Counted from the stretch's first letter, positions 10,506 to 20,361 are shown. The stretch: DNA of 64,000 nucleotides from Psychrobacter sp. TAE2020 (GCF_018919485.1 NZ_JAHLMU010000001.1:1806893-1870892), one strand, 5' to 3'. Notes: generated by a model from the letters alone, not told the origin. Program-made: numbers and translations.

Positions 10506-10925
10506 TCAGCCTAGCTTGGGCTCTAACCACTGATACATCAACATACCTATAATCATCGCTGGTATAAACACATAAGCTTGCCACTGACCCGTACCGAGCA
10601 ACACGATCCCTGGTCCAGGGCAGATACCGACTAAGCCCCAACCGATACCAAACAACATCGCTCCGATTAGCAGTTTTTTATTAATTGTAGTTTTGGTTGG
10701 CATCTCAATTAGCGTGCCTATCCAACTGTTATCCTGACGCTTAGCTAATTGTACTCCAACGATAGCTATCATCAAGCCGCCACCCATCACTAGCGCTAGA
10801 GAGATATCCCAAGCGCCAAATACATCTAAGAACCCTTGCACTTTTACTGGGTCAGTCATCCCAGATATCAGTAGTCCAAAGCCAAATAGTAATCCTACCA
10901 GTAAGCCAATTATATTTTTTAACAT
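10506..10925 (-). CDS. YeeE/YedE-type membrane protein (DUF6691-like), second of pair
   Basis: This small integral membrane protein of about 139 residues has four hydrophobic segments. The hallmark glycine-rich motifs are GLLFGFGLLISGMTDP near the N-terminus and GIGWGLVGICPGPGIVLLGTG later, with a conserved cysteine before PGP. Such half-size YeeE/YedE proteins usually occur in pairs and are associated with transport of sulfur compounds such as thiosulfate; that role is known for some family members and inferred here. The ATG at 10925 has GAAGAG at good distance, while the ATG at 10931 abuts it. It follows a sister gene on the same strand with a 130-bp gap containing short tandem repeats. Confidence 0.8.
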   Translation of the reverse strand: MLKNIIGLLVGLLFGFGLLISGMTDPVKVQGFLDVFGAWDISLALVMGGGLMIAIVGVQLAKRQDNSWIGTLIEMPTKTTINKKLLIGAMLFGIGWGLVGICPGPGIVLLGTGQWQAYVFIPAMIIGMLMYQWLEPKLG

Positions 10926-10980
10926 GGTCATCTCTTCTACTTATCGTCGCTTATCATGGTTTATGGTTTATGATTATCTG

Positions 10981-11014
10981 TTAAAAGTTAAAAGTTAAAA
11001 GTTAAAAGTTAATA
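10981..11014. repeat. Short tandem repeat TTAAAAG
   Basis: The heptamer TTAAAAG is repeated four times in perfect register, followed by a TTAATAG copy. It lies between the two YeeE/YedE genes. The array could change length by slippage and alter spacing between the genes. Confidence 0.85.
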
Positions 11015-11058
11015 GCTATTGCTCGGCGACATTTAGCGCCCAGTAACTATTAAATTAG

Positions 11059-11502
11059 CTAAATTAGCCCAAATATTTGCCGACCTACATAGACCGTAAT
11101 AATGCCAAACAGCATAAAGGTCACTGTCGCCGCCATAGAGCGTGGGGATAAGCGCGCATTACCACAGATACCATGACCACTAGTACAACCTGAGCCTAAG
11201 CGAGTGCCAAAGCCAACTAATAATCCGGCACCAATTAACAGTGGCAAGGAGCTAGTTACTTTTACCTCCGCTAGCGGTGCGACTAGCTGATATAGGAGTG
11301 GCGATACGATAAGCCCTAATACAAATAATACTTGCCAAGCCTCTACTCGTTTAGGCTTAAGCAAGCTGGAGGCAATACCACTAATACCGGCCACTCGACC
11401 AATACCTAATAACAGGATGACGGTTGCCACGCCTATTATTACACCGCCAACTAATGAGATAGGGGTAAAAGCTTGCCAGTCTACTTGGATACTCATCGCC
11501 AT
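11059..11502 (-). CDS. YeeE/YedE-type membrane protein, first of pair
   Basis: A 147-residue membrane protein with about four hydrophobic segments. It shows GVATVILLLGIGRVAGISG at the N-terminus and the diagnostic GFGTRLGSGCTSGHGICG motif with two cysteines, typical of the YeeE/YedE sulfur-transport family. It forms a two-gene unit with the smaller paralogue downstream, the usual arrangement of split YeeE/YedE proteins that together make one transporter. Two starts six bases apart (11502 and 11496) are both possible. There is no neighbouring sulfurtransferase or rhodanese gene to define the substrate. Confidence 0.82.
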   Translation of the reverse strand: MAMSIQVDWQAFTPISLVGGVIIGVATVILLLGIGRVAGISGIASSLLKPKRVEAWQVLFVLGLIVSPLLYQLVAPLAEVKVTSSLPLLIGAGLLVGFGTRLGSGCTSGHGICGNARLSPRSMAATVTFMLFGIITVYVGRQIFGLI

Positions 11503-11639
11503 CTACCTACTTTATTATTGACATTATTGTTTGCACATACCGTTTAATTGCTGATTGTCAGTCAATTGACAGTAACTATTCACTAGTCATTGATTTATAA
11601 TTATACATTATATAATAAAGTATAATAAATAGGTAAAAA

Positions 11640-11686
11640 AATACTGAACCTTAAGTCATTAAGGCCCAGTATGGTGTTCAGCTAAG
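11640..11686. repeat. Imperfect inverted repeat between aminotransferase and YeeE gene
   Basis: CTGAAC near 11644 pairs with GTTCAG near 11677, and CTTAA pairs with TTAAG inside. No U-run follows. It may be a weak 3' end structure for the aminotransferase gene on the minus strand. Confidence 0.25.
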
Positions 11687-11751
11687 ACAAGGGTTAAAAC
11701 AAACTAGTGAGCTTGTTGCTAACTTTTAAGCTGTCTGTGCTTTCTAAGGTA

Positions 11752-12891
11752 TTAAGCCATAGAAAGTACTTGGTTAAGTACTGACTCAAAACGCTCAACA
11801 GTACCGTCGATATCTTGTAGCTTATCAAAACCGAATAGACCTAGACGAAAAGTCTTAAAGCTATCAGGCTCACCACATTTAAGCGGTACACCAGCAGCGA
11901 TTTGCATACCAAGTTCAGCGAAGACACTCCCTTTATGAATATCATCACGGCCAGTGTAAGAAACCACTACGCCTGGGGCTTTATAGCCTTCAGCAGCCAC
12001 ACTTTCAAAACCGTTAGACTCTAATACGTGACGGATACGGTTACCAAGTTCCCACTGCGCATCACATAATTTATCTAAGCCAATTTCTTTGGCTTCGTTA
12101 ACTGTGTCACGGAACTGACGTAAGCTATCGGTTGGCATAGTAGCATGATAAGCATGGCCACCATTTTCAAAGGCACGCATGATCGTCAACCACTGCTTTA
12201 AGTCAAGGCTAAAGCTATTAGATTCAGTAGTTTCTACTTTTTTGACAGCCGCTTCACTCATCATAACTATACCGGCACAAGGAGTACTGCTCCAACCTTT
12301 TTGCGGGGCACTAATAAGTACGTCAATACCTAGATCTTTCATATCTAACCAGATACAACCTGAGGCGATACAATCGATAACTAGTAAGCCACCAACGCTG
12401 TGCGTAGCTTCTGCTAAGGCTTTGATATAATGATTCGGTAAGATAATACCAGCTGAAGTTTCAACGTGTGGGGCAAAAACGATACCAGGCTTATGCTCTT
12501 TAATTTGGGCAACAGCAGTTTCGATATCAATAGGAGCAAATGGCTTAGGAGCTTCACTATCATCAGTGCGTTCAGCAGCCAAAACAGTAGTCGTTTTGCC
12601 AAGGTTGTTTTTTTCTAAAATTTGCGTCCAACGATAGCTGAACCAACCATTGCGAATGATTAAACAATCTTGATCACGAGCTAGCTGAGCAGCAACGGCT
12701 TCCATACCGAAAGTACCAGCACCTGGAATGATAGCAACGGCTTCAGCTTTATAAACTGCTTTTAGATCACGAGACAAGTCATTCATCACTTGCTGGAATG
12801 AGCCTGACATATGATTTAGGGCACGGTCAGTATAAACTACTGAATATTCTAATAAACCTTCTGGATCAATATCTTTAAGTAATGCAGACAT
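11752..12891 (-). CDS. Class V aminotransferase, alanine-glyoxylate/serine-pyruvate type
   Basis: This PLP-dependent fold-type I enzyme has the class V signature: GAGTFGMEAVAAQL in the cofactor-binding turn, VIDCIASGCIWLDMKDLGID with the aspartate that contacts the pyridine ring, and SAPQKGWSSTPCAG with the Schiff-base lysine. At 379 residues it matches alanine-glyoxylate, serine-glyoxylate or 2-aminoethylphosphonate aminotransferases. No phosphonate genes are near, so the alanine/serine-glyoxylate group is the better guess. AAGGA lies upstream of the ATG at a good distance. The gene appears monocistronic. Confidence 0.8.
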   Translation of the reverse strand: MSALLKDIDPEGLLEYSVVYTDRALNHMSGSFQQVMNDLSRDLKAVYKAEAVAIIPGAGTFGMEAVAAQLARDQDCLIIRNGWFSYRWTQILEKNNLGKTTTVLAAERTDDSEAPKPFAPIDIETAVAQIKEHKPGIVFAPHVETSAGIILPNHYIKALAEATHSVGGLLVIDCIASGCIWLDMKDLGIDVLISAPQKGWSSTPCAGIVMMSEAAVKKVETTESNSFSLDLKQWLTIMRAFENGGHAYHATMPTDSLRQFRDTVNEAKEIGLDKLCDAQWELGNRIRHVLESNGFESVAAEGYKAPGVVVSYTGRDDIHKGSVFAELGMQIAAGVPLKCGEPDSFKTFRLGLFGFDKLQDIDGTVERFESVLNQVLSMA

Positions 12892-13536
12892 AGGACGTTC
12901 CTTGTTTGTGGTTAAGTTATTTACCGATAGTCAATTAATGTGTTGATACTATTTTTGTAGATAGTGGTTGTTTAGCTACTATTTGGTGGTAACTCAAACT
13001 AAATTATCAATAAATTTCAGACATAGATGTATTAAATAAAATACATAAAATGAGTAATGCTGATTATTTATCGATAATACTTATGACGTTACTACTGGAG
13101 TATTAAAAGAGGGTGCAACAGGAAGTTGACGATATAGCACTTTATCCTAGCGCTATTGCCGTTGGCAATTTATGCTGTACACAAGGCTGCGTTTAGCATC
13201 AGCATCATTATAGTTGTTGCGCAGTGGCAAACAGAGGATAATGAATACTGGTTGTTTATAGTTAAAGTTAGCAATTACTCATCAGTAACAACCGCTATCA
13301 ATACTGCTGACTGATGCTATCAATTCTTATATGGTGCTCTTAGTAGGACGGGCTAAGTCAACACTATCCGCTTAACCTATTAACTAAGTCTTTTAAATAA
13401 TTAGAACTATATTGGCTTAATAATAAGCTTTAAATTAACAGAATTTCAGACTGTTGTCATTAACTATTAGCGTTTTGAAAACAATATTGAGCTTATTATC
13501 CTAGCATTGATAATTAGGGTTAACAAGGGTCCGTTG
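12892..13536. other. Intergenic region without recognised gene
   Basis: These 645 bp between the aminotransferase start and the hemA end hold no convincing reading frame, tRNA or strong hairpin on either strand. The sequence is AT-rich. Confidence 0.6.
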
Positions 13537-14889
13537 TTATCGCCGCTTACGATAAGAATCATGTAGACCGGAAACCACAAAATCAAGCAATTGACTGTCC
13601 CCTTCACGAGCGGCTTTACGCATTAGCTTCGAAGGAGCATGAGTCAAAGTCTGAGTGAGTTGTCGTGACAATTCGATAATCGCCGCTTCGGTGTCGACTT
13701 CTCCATTCTCAACTTGCTTAAGAGTAGCCGTGAGTAGCTGCTGTACTTGTACGTGAGTATTAGTGCGATACTGCTGTATATGGGCTCCAACTTTTCGTAC
13801 TTGAAACTGGCGTTCCATTTCAACTACCAATTGACTGACTAGTAGCTCAGCATCGACTGCCGCCTGTCTACGCTGTTCTAAATTACCAGCAATCACATGC
13901 TGTAAATCATCTATAGAGTAAAGATAAACGTCATCCATCCGACTAATAGTAGAGTCAATGTCGCGAGGCACTGCCAAATCTATCATCAACATTGGCTGAT
14001 AACGGCGACTTTTTAGTGCTTGTGCGGTCATATTTTTGTCAATGAGTACCGCCATGCTACCACTACAGCTACTGACAATATCTGCTTCTGCTAGCAGTTG
14101 CGGTAACTCGTCTAGTCTGCGAACTTCGACGCTACGGTTGGCTTGACGTAGCTCAGCTGCTAGTGCTTCTGCTCGCTCAGGACTGCGGTTACAGATGATG
14201 ATCCGCCCCACCCCAAGCCCAGCAATGTGCATAGTCACCAAACGATTCATCTCGCCAGCAGCGACGACTAATAGCGTCCGACTGGGCAGGTTATCGAAGA
14301 TTTGAGTAACTAGTTTGGCGGCAGCAAAGCCAAGCGATACGGCTTGTGCGCCGACATTAGTCTCATTACGTACTCGTTTGGCGGCCGCAAATACTTGGTC
14401 TATCAGCCAACCTAACTGAGAGCTGACGGCGTGCTCTGTCTGTGATAAGTGTACCGCTTGTTTGATCTGACCCAATATCTGCGGCTCGCCTAAGATCATA
14501 GAGTCTAGACCAGCGGCAACTCGTAGCCAGTGCGTCAAGGCGTGCGTATCTCGGTGCACATACAAAAAGGGCTCGATCTCAGAAACAGCTATGTTTTTGA
14601 ATTTAGCTAGCCATTTTTTGATGGTAATAATATGCTCATCCGTTGCTGCAGTCATAGTAGCTGAGCTATTATTAGGGCTAGATTCTGTACTAGCCAATTG
14701 CGGTACTGATTGTGGGACTAGGACATAGATTTCGGTACGGTTGCAGGTTGACACAATGACGCTGCCATCGGTAAAAACCTTTAACTCAGTCAAAGCAGTG
14801 TTCAAATCGTTACCCACAAACGCCAAGCGCTCACGTAAAGCGACTGGTGCAGTTTTGTGATTGACCCCGATGACCACTAATCTCATCAT
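13537..14889 (-). CDS. hemA: Glutamyl-tRNA reductase
   Basis: HemA reduces glutamyl-tRNA(Glu) to glutamate-1-semialdehyde, the first committed step of C5 haem synthesis; hemL, the next enzyme, is also in this window at 34-35 kb. The N-terminus MRLVVIGVNHKTAPVALRE is diagnostic, and VSTCNRTEIYVL carries the catalytic cysteine (about residue 49). A GLDSMILGEPQILGQIKQA segment (in part GEPQILGQIK) and the NADPH domain follow, then a C-terminal dimerisation helix. It is 450 residues, with a short insert around residues 65-90 (serine/threonine-rich). Two adjacent ATG codons (14889, 14886) leave the start open by one residue. It is divergent from the TPR-lolB-ispE genes, as in Pseudomonas. Confidence 0.95.
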   Translation of the reverse strand: MMRLVVIGVNHKTAPVALRERLAFVGNDLNTALTELKVFTDGSVIVSTCNRTEIYVLVPQSVPQLASTESSPNNSSATMTAATDEHIITIKKWLAKFKNIAVSEIEPFLYVHRDTHALTHWLRVAAGLDSMILGEPQILGQIKQAVHLSQTEHAVSSQLGWLIDQVFAAAKRVRNETNVGAQAVSLGFAAAKLVTQIFDNLPSRTLLVVAAGEMNRLVTMHIAGLGVGRIIICNRSPERAEALAAELRQANRSVEVRRLDELPQLLAEADIVSSCSGSMAVLIDKNMTAQALKSRRYQPMLMIDLAVPRDIDSTISRMDDVYLYSIDDLQHVIAGNLEQRRQAAVDAELLVSQLVVEMERQFQVRKVGAHIQQYRTNTHVQVQQLLTATLKQVENGEVDTEAAIIELSRQLTQTLTHAPSKLMRKAAREGDSQLLDFVVSGLHDSYRKRR

Positions 14890-14913
14890 TTATAGACCAT
14901 AAATATAACGCTC

Positions 14914-14941
14914 ATTTTACCTGTTAGCCCAGTTATAGCAA
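14914..14941 (-). promoter_or_regulatory. Candidate hemA promoter
   Basis: On the minus strand TTGCTA (14941-14936) and TAAAAT (14919-14914) are separated by 16 bp, 25 bp upstream of the ATG. Confidence 0.4.
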
Positions 14942-15500
14942 GTTATTGGCTAACAACAGTAATCCGCTAACTAGCCACTGACGATACGACAATTAGTCGG
15001 CAATAGCAGCTATGACGTTATTAATTTGAATAGGTTGACAGCAGCGTTAACTAAAATAGCCGCTGCTCGAAAAGGTGTTATAGCAAATACAAAGCTGATT
15101 ATTATATCATTGTTACCTGCTTTATTTAATACTTAGCCTACTGCGCCAGCACTGATTGTGTTTATCTGGGCAAGCAGGGCACAAATCAACTGCCACAACA
15201 CTTTTAATTCTTACTATCCGTACCCATTACCGCTAATGCTAAATTAGACTTTATTACTATTGACTTTAATAGCGCATGGACTGAATCTAAGCTCTACTTA
15301 ACAGATGCACATAGCAGCAGTAAGGCAATCAGGGCAAAGGCTATCGCCTTAGGGCGTTAACTAAGATACTAGTAATCTTAACCTTATAAACTTGCTAAAG
15401 ACAGACTATAAGTAACAGGAGTACTCTTGTTTAGCAAAGTCATCTGCTTTTATACTTAGATTTGATTATTGACTGTTTTTATGGATAAGTATGACTGTCT
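14942..15500. other. Intergenic region between divergent hemA and TPR gene
   Basis: About 560 bp without a convincing coding frame. It is presumably the promoter region of both divergent transcripts. No strong hairpin or repeat was seen. Confidence 0.5.
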
Positions 15501-17459
15501 ATGGACTTTTTTAAGTTTCTTTATCGATCAAGATTAGCGTTTGACTATGCCGACGACAATCCGTTTGGCATTAGTACTCTATTAAACGCTATTATTAAGC
15601 GTTTACAGCAGCGCCGCAAGCTGACCTTGTTGTTGGCAGCTTGTCTGTGTTTAGCTACGCCCTGTTACGCTCATGCTCATATATTTAGCCCTTTGCTCGA
15701 AGCTATACTACCGCGTAGTAGTTCTGAAAAACCACAAGCCAGCACCGCTACTACTAATACGGTAACTAGCGATACTAAAATTACGCTGCATACCGACCTT
15801 AGTAATTCTTCCGCTACTACAGCTGTTCCTGTAGGGTTAGATTTAACTAAGCAATCTCGGCCGCCACTCAGTGAGCCGAGCTTATATGCGTTGCTGGACG
15901 CTGAGTTTGCAGCTAATCGTGGTAACACTCGTCGCGCTTTGGTTTTATACAAGCAGCAATCCTTTAAAGAAGATGCTACTGCTGTCTTCGAACGTGCCCT
16001 TGGCTTTTCATTAAATAATGAAGATGTGCATGACTCATTAGATTTTGCTAAGAGCTGGCAAGACCAAAACCCTGATCATGTTCCTGCTTGGTTTTATGTG
16101 GCACACTTAGCGCTAAAAGCGCATGACTACACTTTAGCAGGTGAAACCCTTAATCGTATCCTGCGTTATGATCCACGAGCAGATCTAAGCGAGATTTTAA
16201 TAGGGATTTATCCTGAAAATAATGACGATCAGCGCGAGTTACTTGCCGCTCTACAGCCTATTGATAGTCAGCAGAATGCTTCATTGTCAGTACTGAAAGC
16301 TGGTTTGCTTAATCAGTTTAATGATCCGCAGAATGCGCTTATTCATATAAATCGCGCTTTGCTTACGCAGCCTGATTACGTCCCCTTCATTACTCTAAAA
16401 GCAGATATCTTGCGCAAGATAGAGCCTACTGAAACCGTACTCAGCTACGTCAACCAAGCCCGCTTACGTAACCCTGATAGCAAAAACTTATACTTGTACG
16501 AAATTAGATATCTACTCGATCTGAAACAAAGTCAGCAAGCGTGGGAGCTATTGTTAAAAGCGCAAAATCGTTTTGATGATGACAATGAGATTACTTTATT
16601 AGCGGCCTTAGTAAGTTTGGATGTCGAGCAGTATCGTACTGCCGATCAACTGTTAAATATTTTAGTCAAGAGTCCAGCATATCTTGATCAGGCCTATTAT
16701 TATTTGGGGATAAGCGCTGAGCGTCAACAGCGCTTTGAGCAAGCTAAATACTACTTAAATGCGGTGATGCGTGAGGATCTAGTATTAGCAGCACGCGAAA
16801 AAGTAGTCTCCTTTGAGCTGCTTAACGATAATATCGAAGGAGCGATCAATACTCTACAGCTGTTGCGCCAACAGTATCCTGTGTTCGCGCCTGATAGTTA
16901 TGTGATGCAAGCTGATATTTTATGGCAGCATAACGAAGCCGAAAAAGCCCTGCAGTTATTAACTCGTGTCAGTCGTAAGTATCCAGACAATGAGCTAATT
17001 CTATTCGCCCGTGCGCAACTACTCGATGACAGTAAAGATTACTTAATAAAACGTACTTTGCTCAATCATTTGCAAGCGTTAGACCCTAGCAACTTGTCTT
17101 ACCAGCTCAGTTATGCCCAGCTACTATTAGCCAATAATCGTAGCTCAGAGCAAGGCTTAGAGCTGGCAAAGAACATTATTCAAATACGCTATGATGATTC
17201 ACGTTATGACAATGAGCTGCAACTACAAGCACTTAATCTACTTGCTAGCAACGCTCTTGCCACTGAAAACTACGCGCAAGTTATCGATTATTTGCAAACC
17301 CCTTACGATGTACTACCTACCTTGCGCTCAGGTGAGCTACTGTTACGTGCTTATCAAGGCTTAGGGGCTAATGATAAAGTCGAAGCCTTATTAGCTGATT
17401 TACAACAACGTTTTTCGTTCGGTCAGCACAACGTTAATGACCGAGTACAACTTTATTAA
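15501..17459 (+). CDS. TPR-repeat exported protein upstream of lolB
   Basis: A 652-residue protein made of helical TPR-like repeats from about residue 130 onward; typical pieces are YYYLGISAERQQRFEQAKYY and DSYVMQADILWQHNEAEKAL. The N-terminus has a basic stretch followed by TLLLAACLCLATPCYAHA, a signal peptide preceded by an unusually long 35-residue leader. A serine/threonine-rich segment (about 75-110) follows. It occupies the same place as the TPR protein between hemA and lolB in Pseudomonas aeruginosa. Its function is not established; a scaffold role in the envelope is a guess. An internal start just before the signal peptide is possible but no clear ribosome-binding site was found. Confidence 0.75.
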   Translation: MDFFKFLYRSRLAFDYADDNPFGISTLLNAIIKRLQQRRKLTLLLAACLCLATPCYAHAHIFSPLLEAILPRSSSEKPQASTATTNTVTSDTKITLHTDLSNSSATTAVPVGLDLTKQSRPPLSEPSLYALLDAEFAANRGNTRRALVLYKQQSFKEDATAVFERALGFSLNNEDVHDSLDFAKSWQDQNPDHVPAWFYVAHLALKAHDYTLAGETLNRILRYDPRADLSEILIGIYPENNDDQRELLAALQPIDSQQNASLSVLKAGLLNQFNDPQNALIHINRALLTQPDYVPFITLKADILRKIEPTETVLSYVNQARLRNPDSKNLYLYEIRYLLDLKQSQQAWELLLKAQNRFDDDNEITLLAALVSLDVEQYRTADQLLNILVKSPAYLDQAYYYLGISAERQQRFEQAKYYLNAVMREDLVLAAREKVVSFELLNDNIEGAINTLQLLRQQYPVFAPDSYVMQADILWQHNEAEKALQLLTRVSRKYPDNELILFARAQLLDDSKDYLIKRTLLNHLQALDPSNLSYQLSYAQLLLANNRSSEQGLELAKNIIQIRYDDSRYDNELQLQALNLLASNALATENYAQVIDYLQTPYDVLPTLRSGELLLRAYQGLGANDKVEALLADLQQRFSFGQHNVNDRVQLY

Positions 17460-17634
17460 GAGGTTGTTATAACCGTGGTTTTCAATAGGGATAGCACAAG
17501 TCGGTAATAACAAGCTAACAACCATCCATAAATAAGTAACATAGGTAGCTTAAGCTAGCTTTCTGTTGTGCAGACTCTACTAATTCGCTGTGTTTTTAAT
17601 TTTGCAGAACTTGAACTATCACTTTTGAGGAATA

Positions 17635-18285
17635 ATGATGTCATTACTATTAAAGCTAGCTCAGCCAAATATAACTCAACATAAACCAGTAAAATTAATG
17701 GCTATTGCTGTAGCAAGTGCCACATTATTAATGATTTCCGGTTGTCAGTCGCTACCCAAGAACCAAGTAGCCACTACTCCTACTACTATGCCAGTGCAAA
17801 AGCTAAGTGACTTTAATATCAATGGTAAAATCGGCGTGACTACCCCGGCCGACAGTGCTAATAATACTACCGCACAAGGTGGCAGCGCCTTTTATGCTTG
17901 GGGTCAGCAAAATGATCGTTTCGCTATTGAACTGATTGGTGCGCTAGGTATCGGCAAGACCAACATACAGTATGATGGTAAGACCGCAACCTTAGTCAGT
18001 GAAAAGACGGGCACTTTGAGCGCTGATAACCCTGAAACCTTGCTACAAAAAGCTACGGGCTGGCAAGCCCCTATCTCGCAAATGCCGTATTGGATCTCTG
18101 GTCGTTCTGCACCCTCAGATAGTGCTCCGCAGCTGGATAGTCAAGGCCGATTAATCAGCTCAATCAATGGTGATTGGACGGCTAGCTTCAGCTATAAAGG
18201 TAATGACAAGCTGCCTAATAAGATCAGTGCCATGCAACCAGCCGGTCATAAAGTAGTGATGACTATCAATCATCAAAATCAATAA
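17635..18285 (+). CDS. lolB: Outer-membrane lipoprotein LolB
   Basis: LolB accepts lipoproteins from periplasmic LolA and inserts them into the inner leaflet of the outer membrane. The N-terminus has a signal peptide with lipobox LMISGC, preceded by a long basic leader. The mature part begins with a variable threonine/glutamine-rich linker, then LSDFNINGKIGVTTP, a pattern seen in LolB beta-barrels, and GSAFYAWGQQNDRFAIELIG. WQAPISQMPYWISGR matches the conserved LPxWIxG segment. The length of 216 is usual. GAGG lies before the ATG. It sits 24 bp before ispE, in the conserved lolB-ispE order. Confidence 0.88.
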   Translation: MMSLLLKLAQPNITQHKPVKLMAIAVASATLLMISGCQSLPKNQVATTPTTMPVQKLSDFNINGKIGVTTPADSANNTTAQGGSAFYAWGQQNDRFAIELIGALGIGKTNIQYDGKTATLVSEKTGTLSADNPETLLQKATGWQAPISQMPYWISGRSAPSDSAPQLDSQGRLISSINGDWTASFSYKGNDKLPNKISAMQPAGHKVVMTINHQNQ

Positions 18286-18309
18286 GCTTTTTTACTAGTA
18301 TATTTATTT

Positions 18310-19263
18310 ATGATTTCAGACCATAACATTTCAAACAGCTCGATTACTCGTTTGTCACCGGCCAAGATTAATTTGTTTTTGCACATTACGGGCAAACGTG
18401 CTGATGGCTATCACAACTTGCAAACGGTTTTCCGGCTGCTTGATTGGGGTGATTATCTGCACTTTTTATTAACAGACAAAGTAGTAAATATTGATGGCTC
18501 TTTAGACATTAATAAGCTATGTAGTCAGTTGTTGGTGTTAACAGGTGCAGATGCGATAACTACTAGCATAGAAGACAATCTAATCTTTAAGGCGGCACGC
18601 GCACTAGTAGCGTCTGCCATACAGTCAAACAAACTACCTAAGCAGCTACCCCAAGTACAAGTCACTTTAGACAAGCGTCTCCCAATGGGCGCAGGTTTAG
18701 GCGGTGGCTCATCTAATGCCGCGACTACCTTATTAGCATTAAATGAGATTTGGCAGCTTAACTTTGATAAAAATGAACGGATAAAAATCGGTGCTACGAT
18801 TGGCGCAGATGTGCCAATATTTATCTTTGGTCAAGATGCTATCGCTACGGGTATTGGCGAGCAGCTGACTGCCATTGATTTGCCAGATCAACACTATTTA
18901 CTACTGACACCTGACGCTCATATCGATACCGCTAAACTATTTGCTCATGCAAAATTGCAGCGTGATATGGCGTCAATATCGGTTGCCACTATTAAACATC
19001 AATTTACTGCCTATACACAAAATCTGATAGCGCCTTATCAAAATGTATTTACCCCAGTGGTGACGAACCTCGCTCCTGAGGTTGATGAGGCACTAAAGTA
19101 TTTGCAAAGATTACAGAAAGTAGCATTAGGCACAGCACGCATGACTGGCTCTGGCAGCGCGGTGTTTTTACCATTGGATGCGAGTGTTGGCAGTGATGAA
19201 AAGCTTTTGGCAAAGTGGCTTGAAGAGGCACCTTGTACTGGATATATAGTTGGGAGTTTATGA
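18310..19263 (+). CDS. ispE: 4-(cytidine 5'-diphospho)-2-C-methyl-D-erythritol kinase
   Basis: IspE phosphorylates CDP-methylerythritol in the MEP pathway for isoprenoid precursors. The N-terminal RLSPAKINLFLHITGKRADG is the family motif, and the GHMP-kinase ATP loop PMGAGLGGGSSNAAT is at residues 125-139. GADVPIFIFG and the C-terminal ARMTGSGSAVF glycine-rich motif are also present. It is 317 residues, about 30 longer than E. coli IspE, mostly from inserts near residues 60-110. It follows lolB closely, probably in one transcript. Confidence 0.94.
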   Translation: MISDHNISNSSITRLSPAKINLFLHITGKRADGYHNLQTVFRLLDWGDYLHFLLTDKVVNIDGSLDINKLCSQLLVLTGADAITTSIEDNLIFKAARALVASAIQSNKLPKQLPQVQVTLDKRLPMGAGLGGGSSNAATTLLALNEIWQLNFDKNERIKIGATIGADVPIFIFGQDAIATGIGEQLTAIDLPDQHYLLLTPDAHIDTAKLFAHAKLQRDMASISVATIKHQFTAYTQNLIAPYQNVFTPVVTNLAPEVDEALKYLQRLQKVALGTARMTGSGSAVFLPLDASVGSDEKLLAKWLEEAPCTGYIVGSL

Positions 19264-19313
19264 GTTTGGACGGTAGTGATAAAGCAATGTTCTTAATATA
19301 AAGGTCATTTATA

Positions 19314-19874
19314 ATGAAAACAGGTTGTTCTACACGCTCTATAATTATCTTGACTCTCTTAATATCAATGACTGGCTGTACCAGTAATACCGATTCGCCT
19401 TCACCCTCTTCGGTAGTCAATCCCGATACTCAAAACGTCACGTTACCTGAGCCAAAAGTATCTATCGATAACATGGCTAGTGATGTCAGCATTAGCGACT
19501 CTGAAAATAAGCCATATGCTAAGTTTTTTACTTATCCATATGAGCATGGTGCGGAAATAGAACCCGCTATGGGCGGTACTTTAGTTATGAAAGATGGATG
19601 TTTGCTTATCCAAAACGCTGATAGACTTAACGTTCCTGTTTTTCCTCATGGTATAACCACTTGGAATGAAGAGACACAGACTCTGACAGCCAATGGCGTT
19701 GATATACCTTTGAACACTGAGCTATTTACTAATGGACCCTTAGACGGCGGAAAATACAATCCTAACTAAGATTACGATTTTGAGCAACAAGCAGATCCTA
19801 AATGTTTGGAAAATAGATATATCCAATTTTTGGGTTCACAGTTCATGGATGTCAGAGATTTGCCAAATCTTTAG
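19314..19874 (+). pseudogene. Small lipoprotein gene with in-frame TAA near its 3' end
   Basis: A lipoprotein signal (LLISMTGC, cysteine at residue 22) is followed by a serine/proline-rich linker and a folded part with AMGGTLVMKDGCLLIQNAD. Translation stops at TAA (19767-19769) after 151 residues. The same frame continues for 34 codons with coherent sequence, including FEQQADPKCLENRYIQFLG, to TAG at 19872-19874. This suggests a nonsense change (for example TAC or CAA to TAA) that removed the last 35 residues; the truncated lipoprotein could still be made. The family is not recognised. It lies between ispE and the first tRNA-Gln. Confidence 0.6.
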
Positions 19875-20020
19875 CTTATACAAGCTAAAACTTCGACCAA
19901 ACACTGCCTATAGCGTGTAAATAAAATTATCATAAAGACAGTGTATAAATTCTCATTAACTCAACATCCGTTTTATTTTTACCCTATTACGAATAAAAGC
20001 CAGAAAAAGGCGCAAAGCGC

Positions 20021-20048
20021 TTGCAAAATCTGAAAATTTACTTATAAT
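20021..20048 (+). promoter_or_regulatory. Promoter of tRNA-Gln
   Basis: TTGCAA at 20021-20026 and a perfect TATAAT at 20043-20048 are 16 bp apart, ending 13 bp before the tRNA. Confidence 0.7.
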
Positions 20049-20061
20049 AGGTCGCCTCAAT

Positions 20062-20136
20062 AGGGGTATAGCCAAGTTGGTAAGGCATCAGGTTTTGATC
20101 CTGACACCGTTGGTTCGAGTCCAGCTACCCCTACCA
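20062..20136 (+). tRNA. tRNA-Gln (UUG), copy 1
   Basis: Seven-base acceptor AGGGGTA pairs with TACCCCT, with encoded A-CCA at the 3' end. The anticodon loop TTTTGAT gives UUG; D and T arms are intact. Length 75 nt. A tRNA-Gln between ispE and prs is conserved in Pseudomonas. Confidence 0.97.
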
Positions 20137-20361
20137 TATTATTAGTTCATGTTATATGGGTTATCTTGCTAAGTTTTTGACATCCGTTAAGCGATTAACT
20201 GAATGATAGCAATTGACAACACCCACCTGTTTTCGGTATAGTTCGCAACGAACACCGTTAATGAAAGTTGACTATCAGCTACTATATAATAGCGATAAGA
20301 CGACTTGTTAAGTAATAGCATTTTAAATAACTATTATTTAAAGTGTCTGTATGTACAATAC

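Noticed and set aside
12892..13536. Possible small RNA in the gap before hemA
   Set aside because: No promoter-hairpin-T-run combination could be found.
15681..15952. Minus-strand frame within the TPR gene
   Set aside because: Antisense shadow of the serine/threonine-rich leader of the TPR protein.
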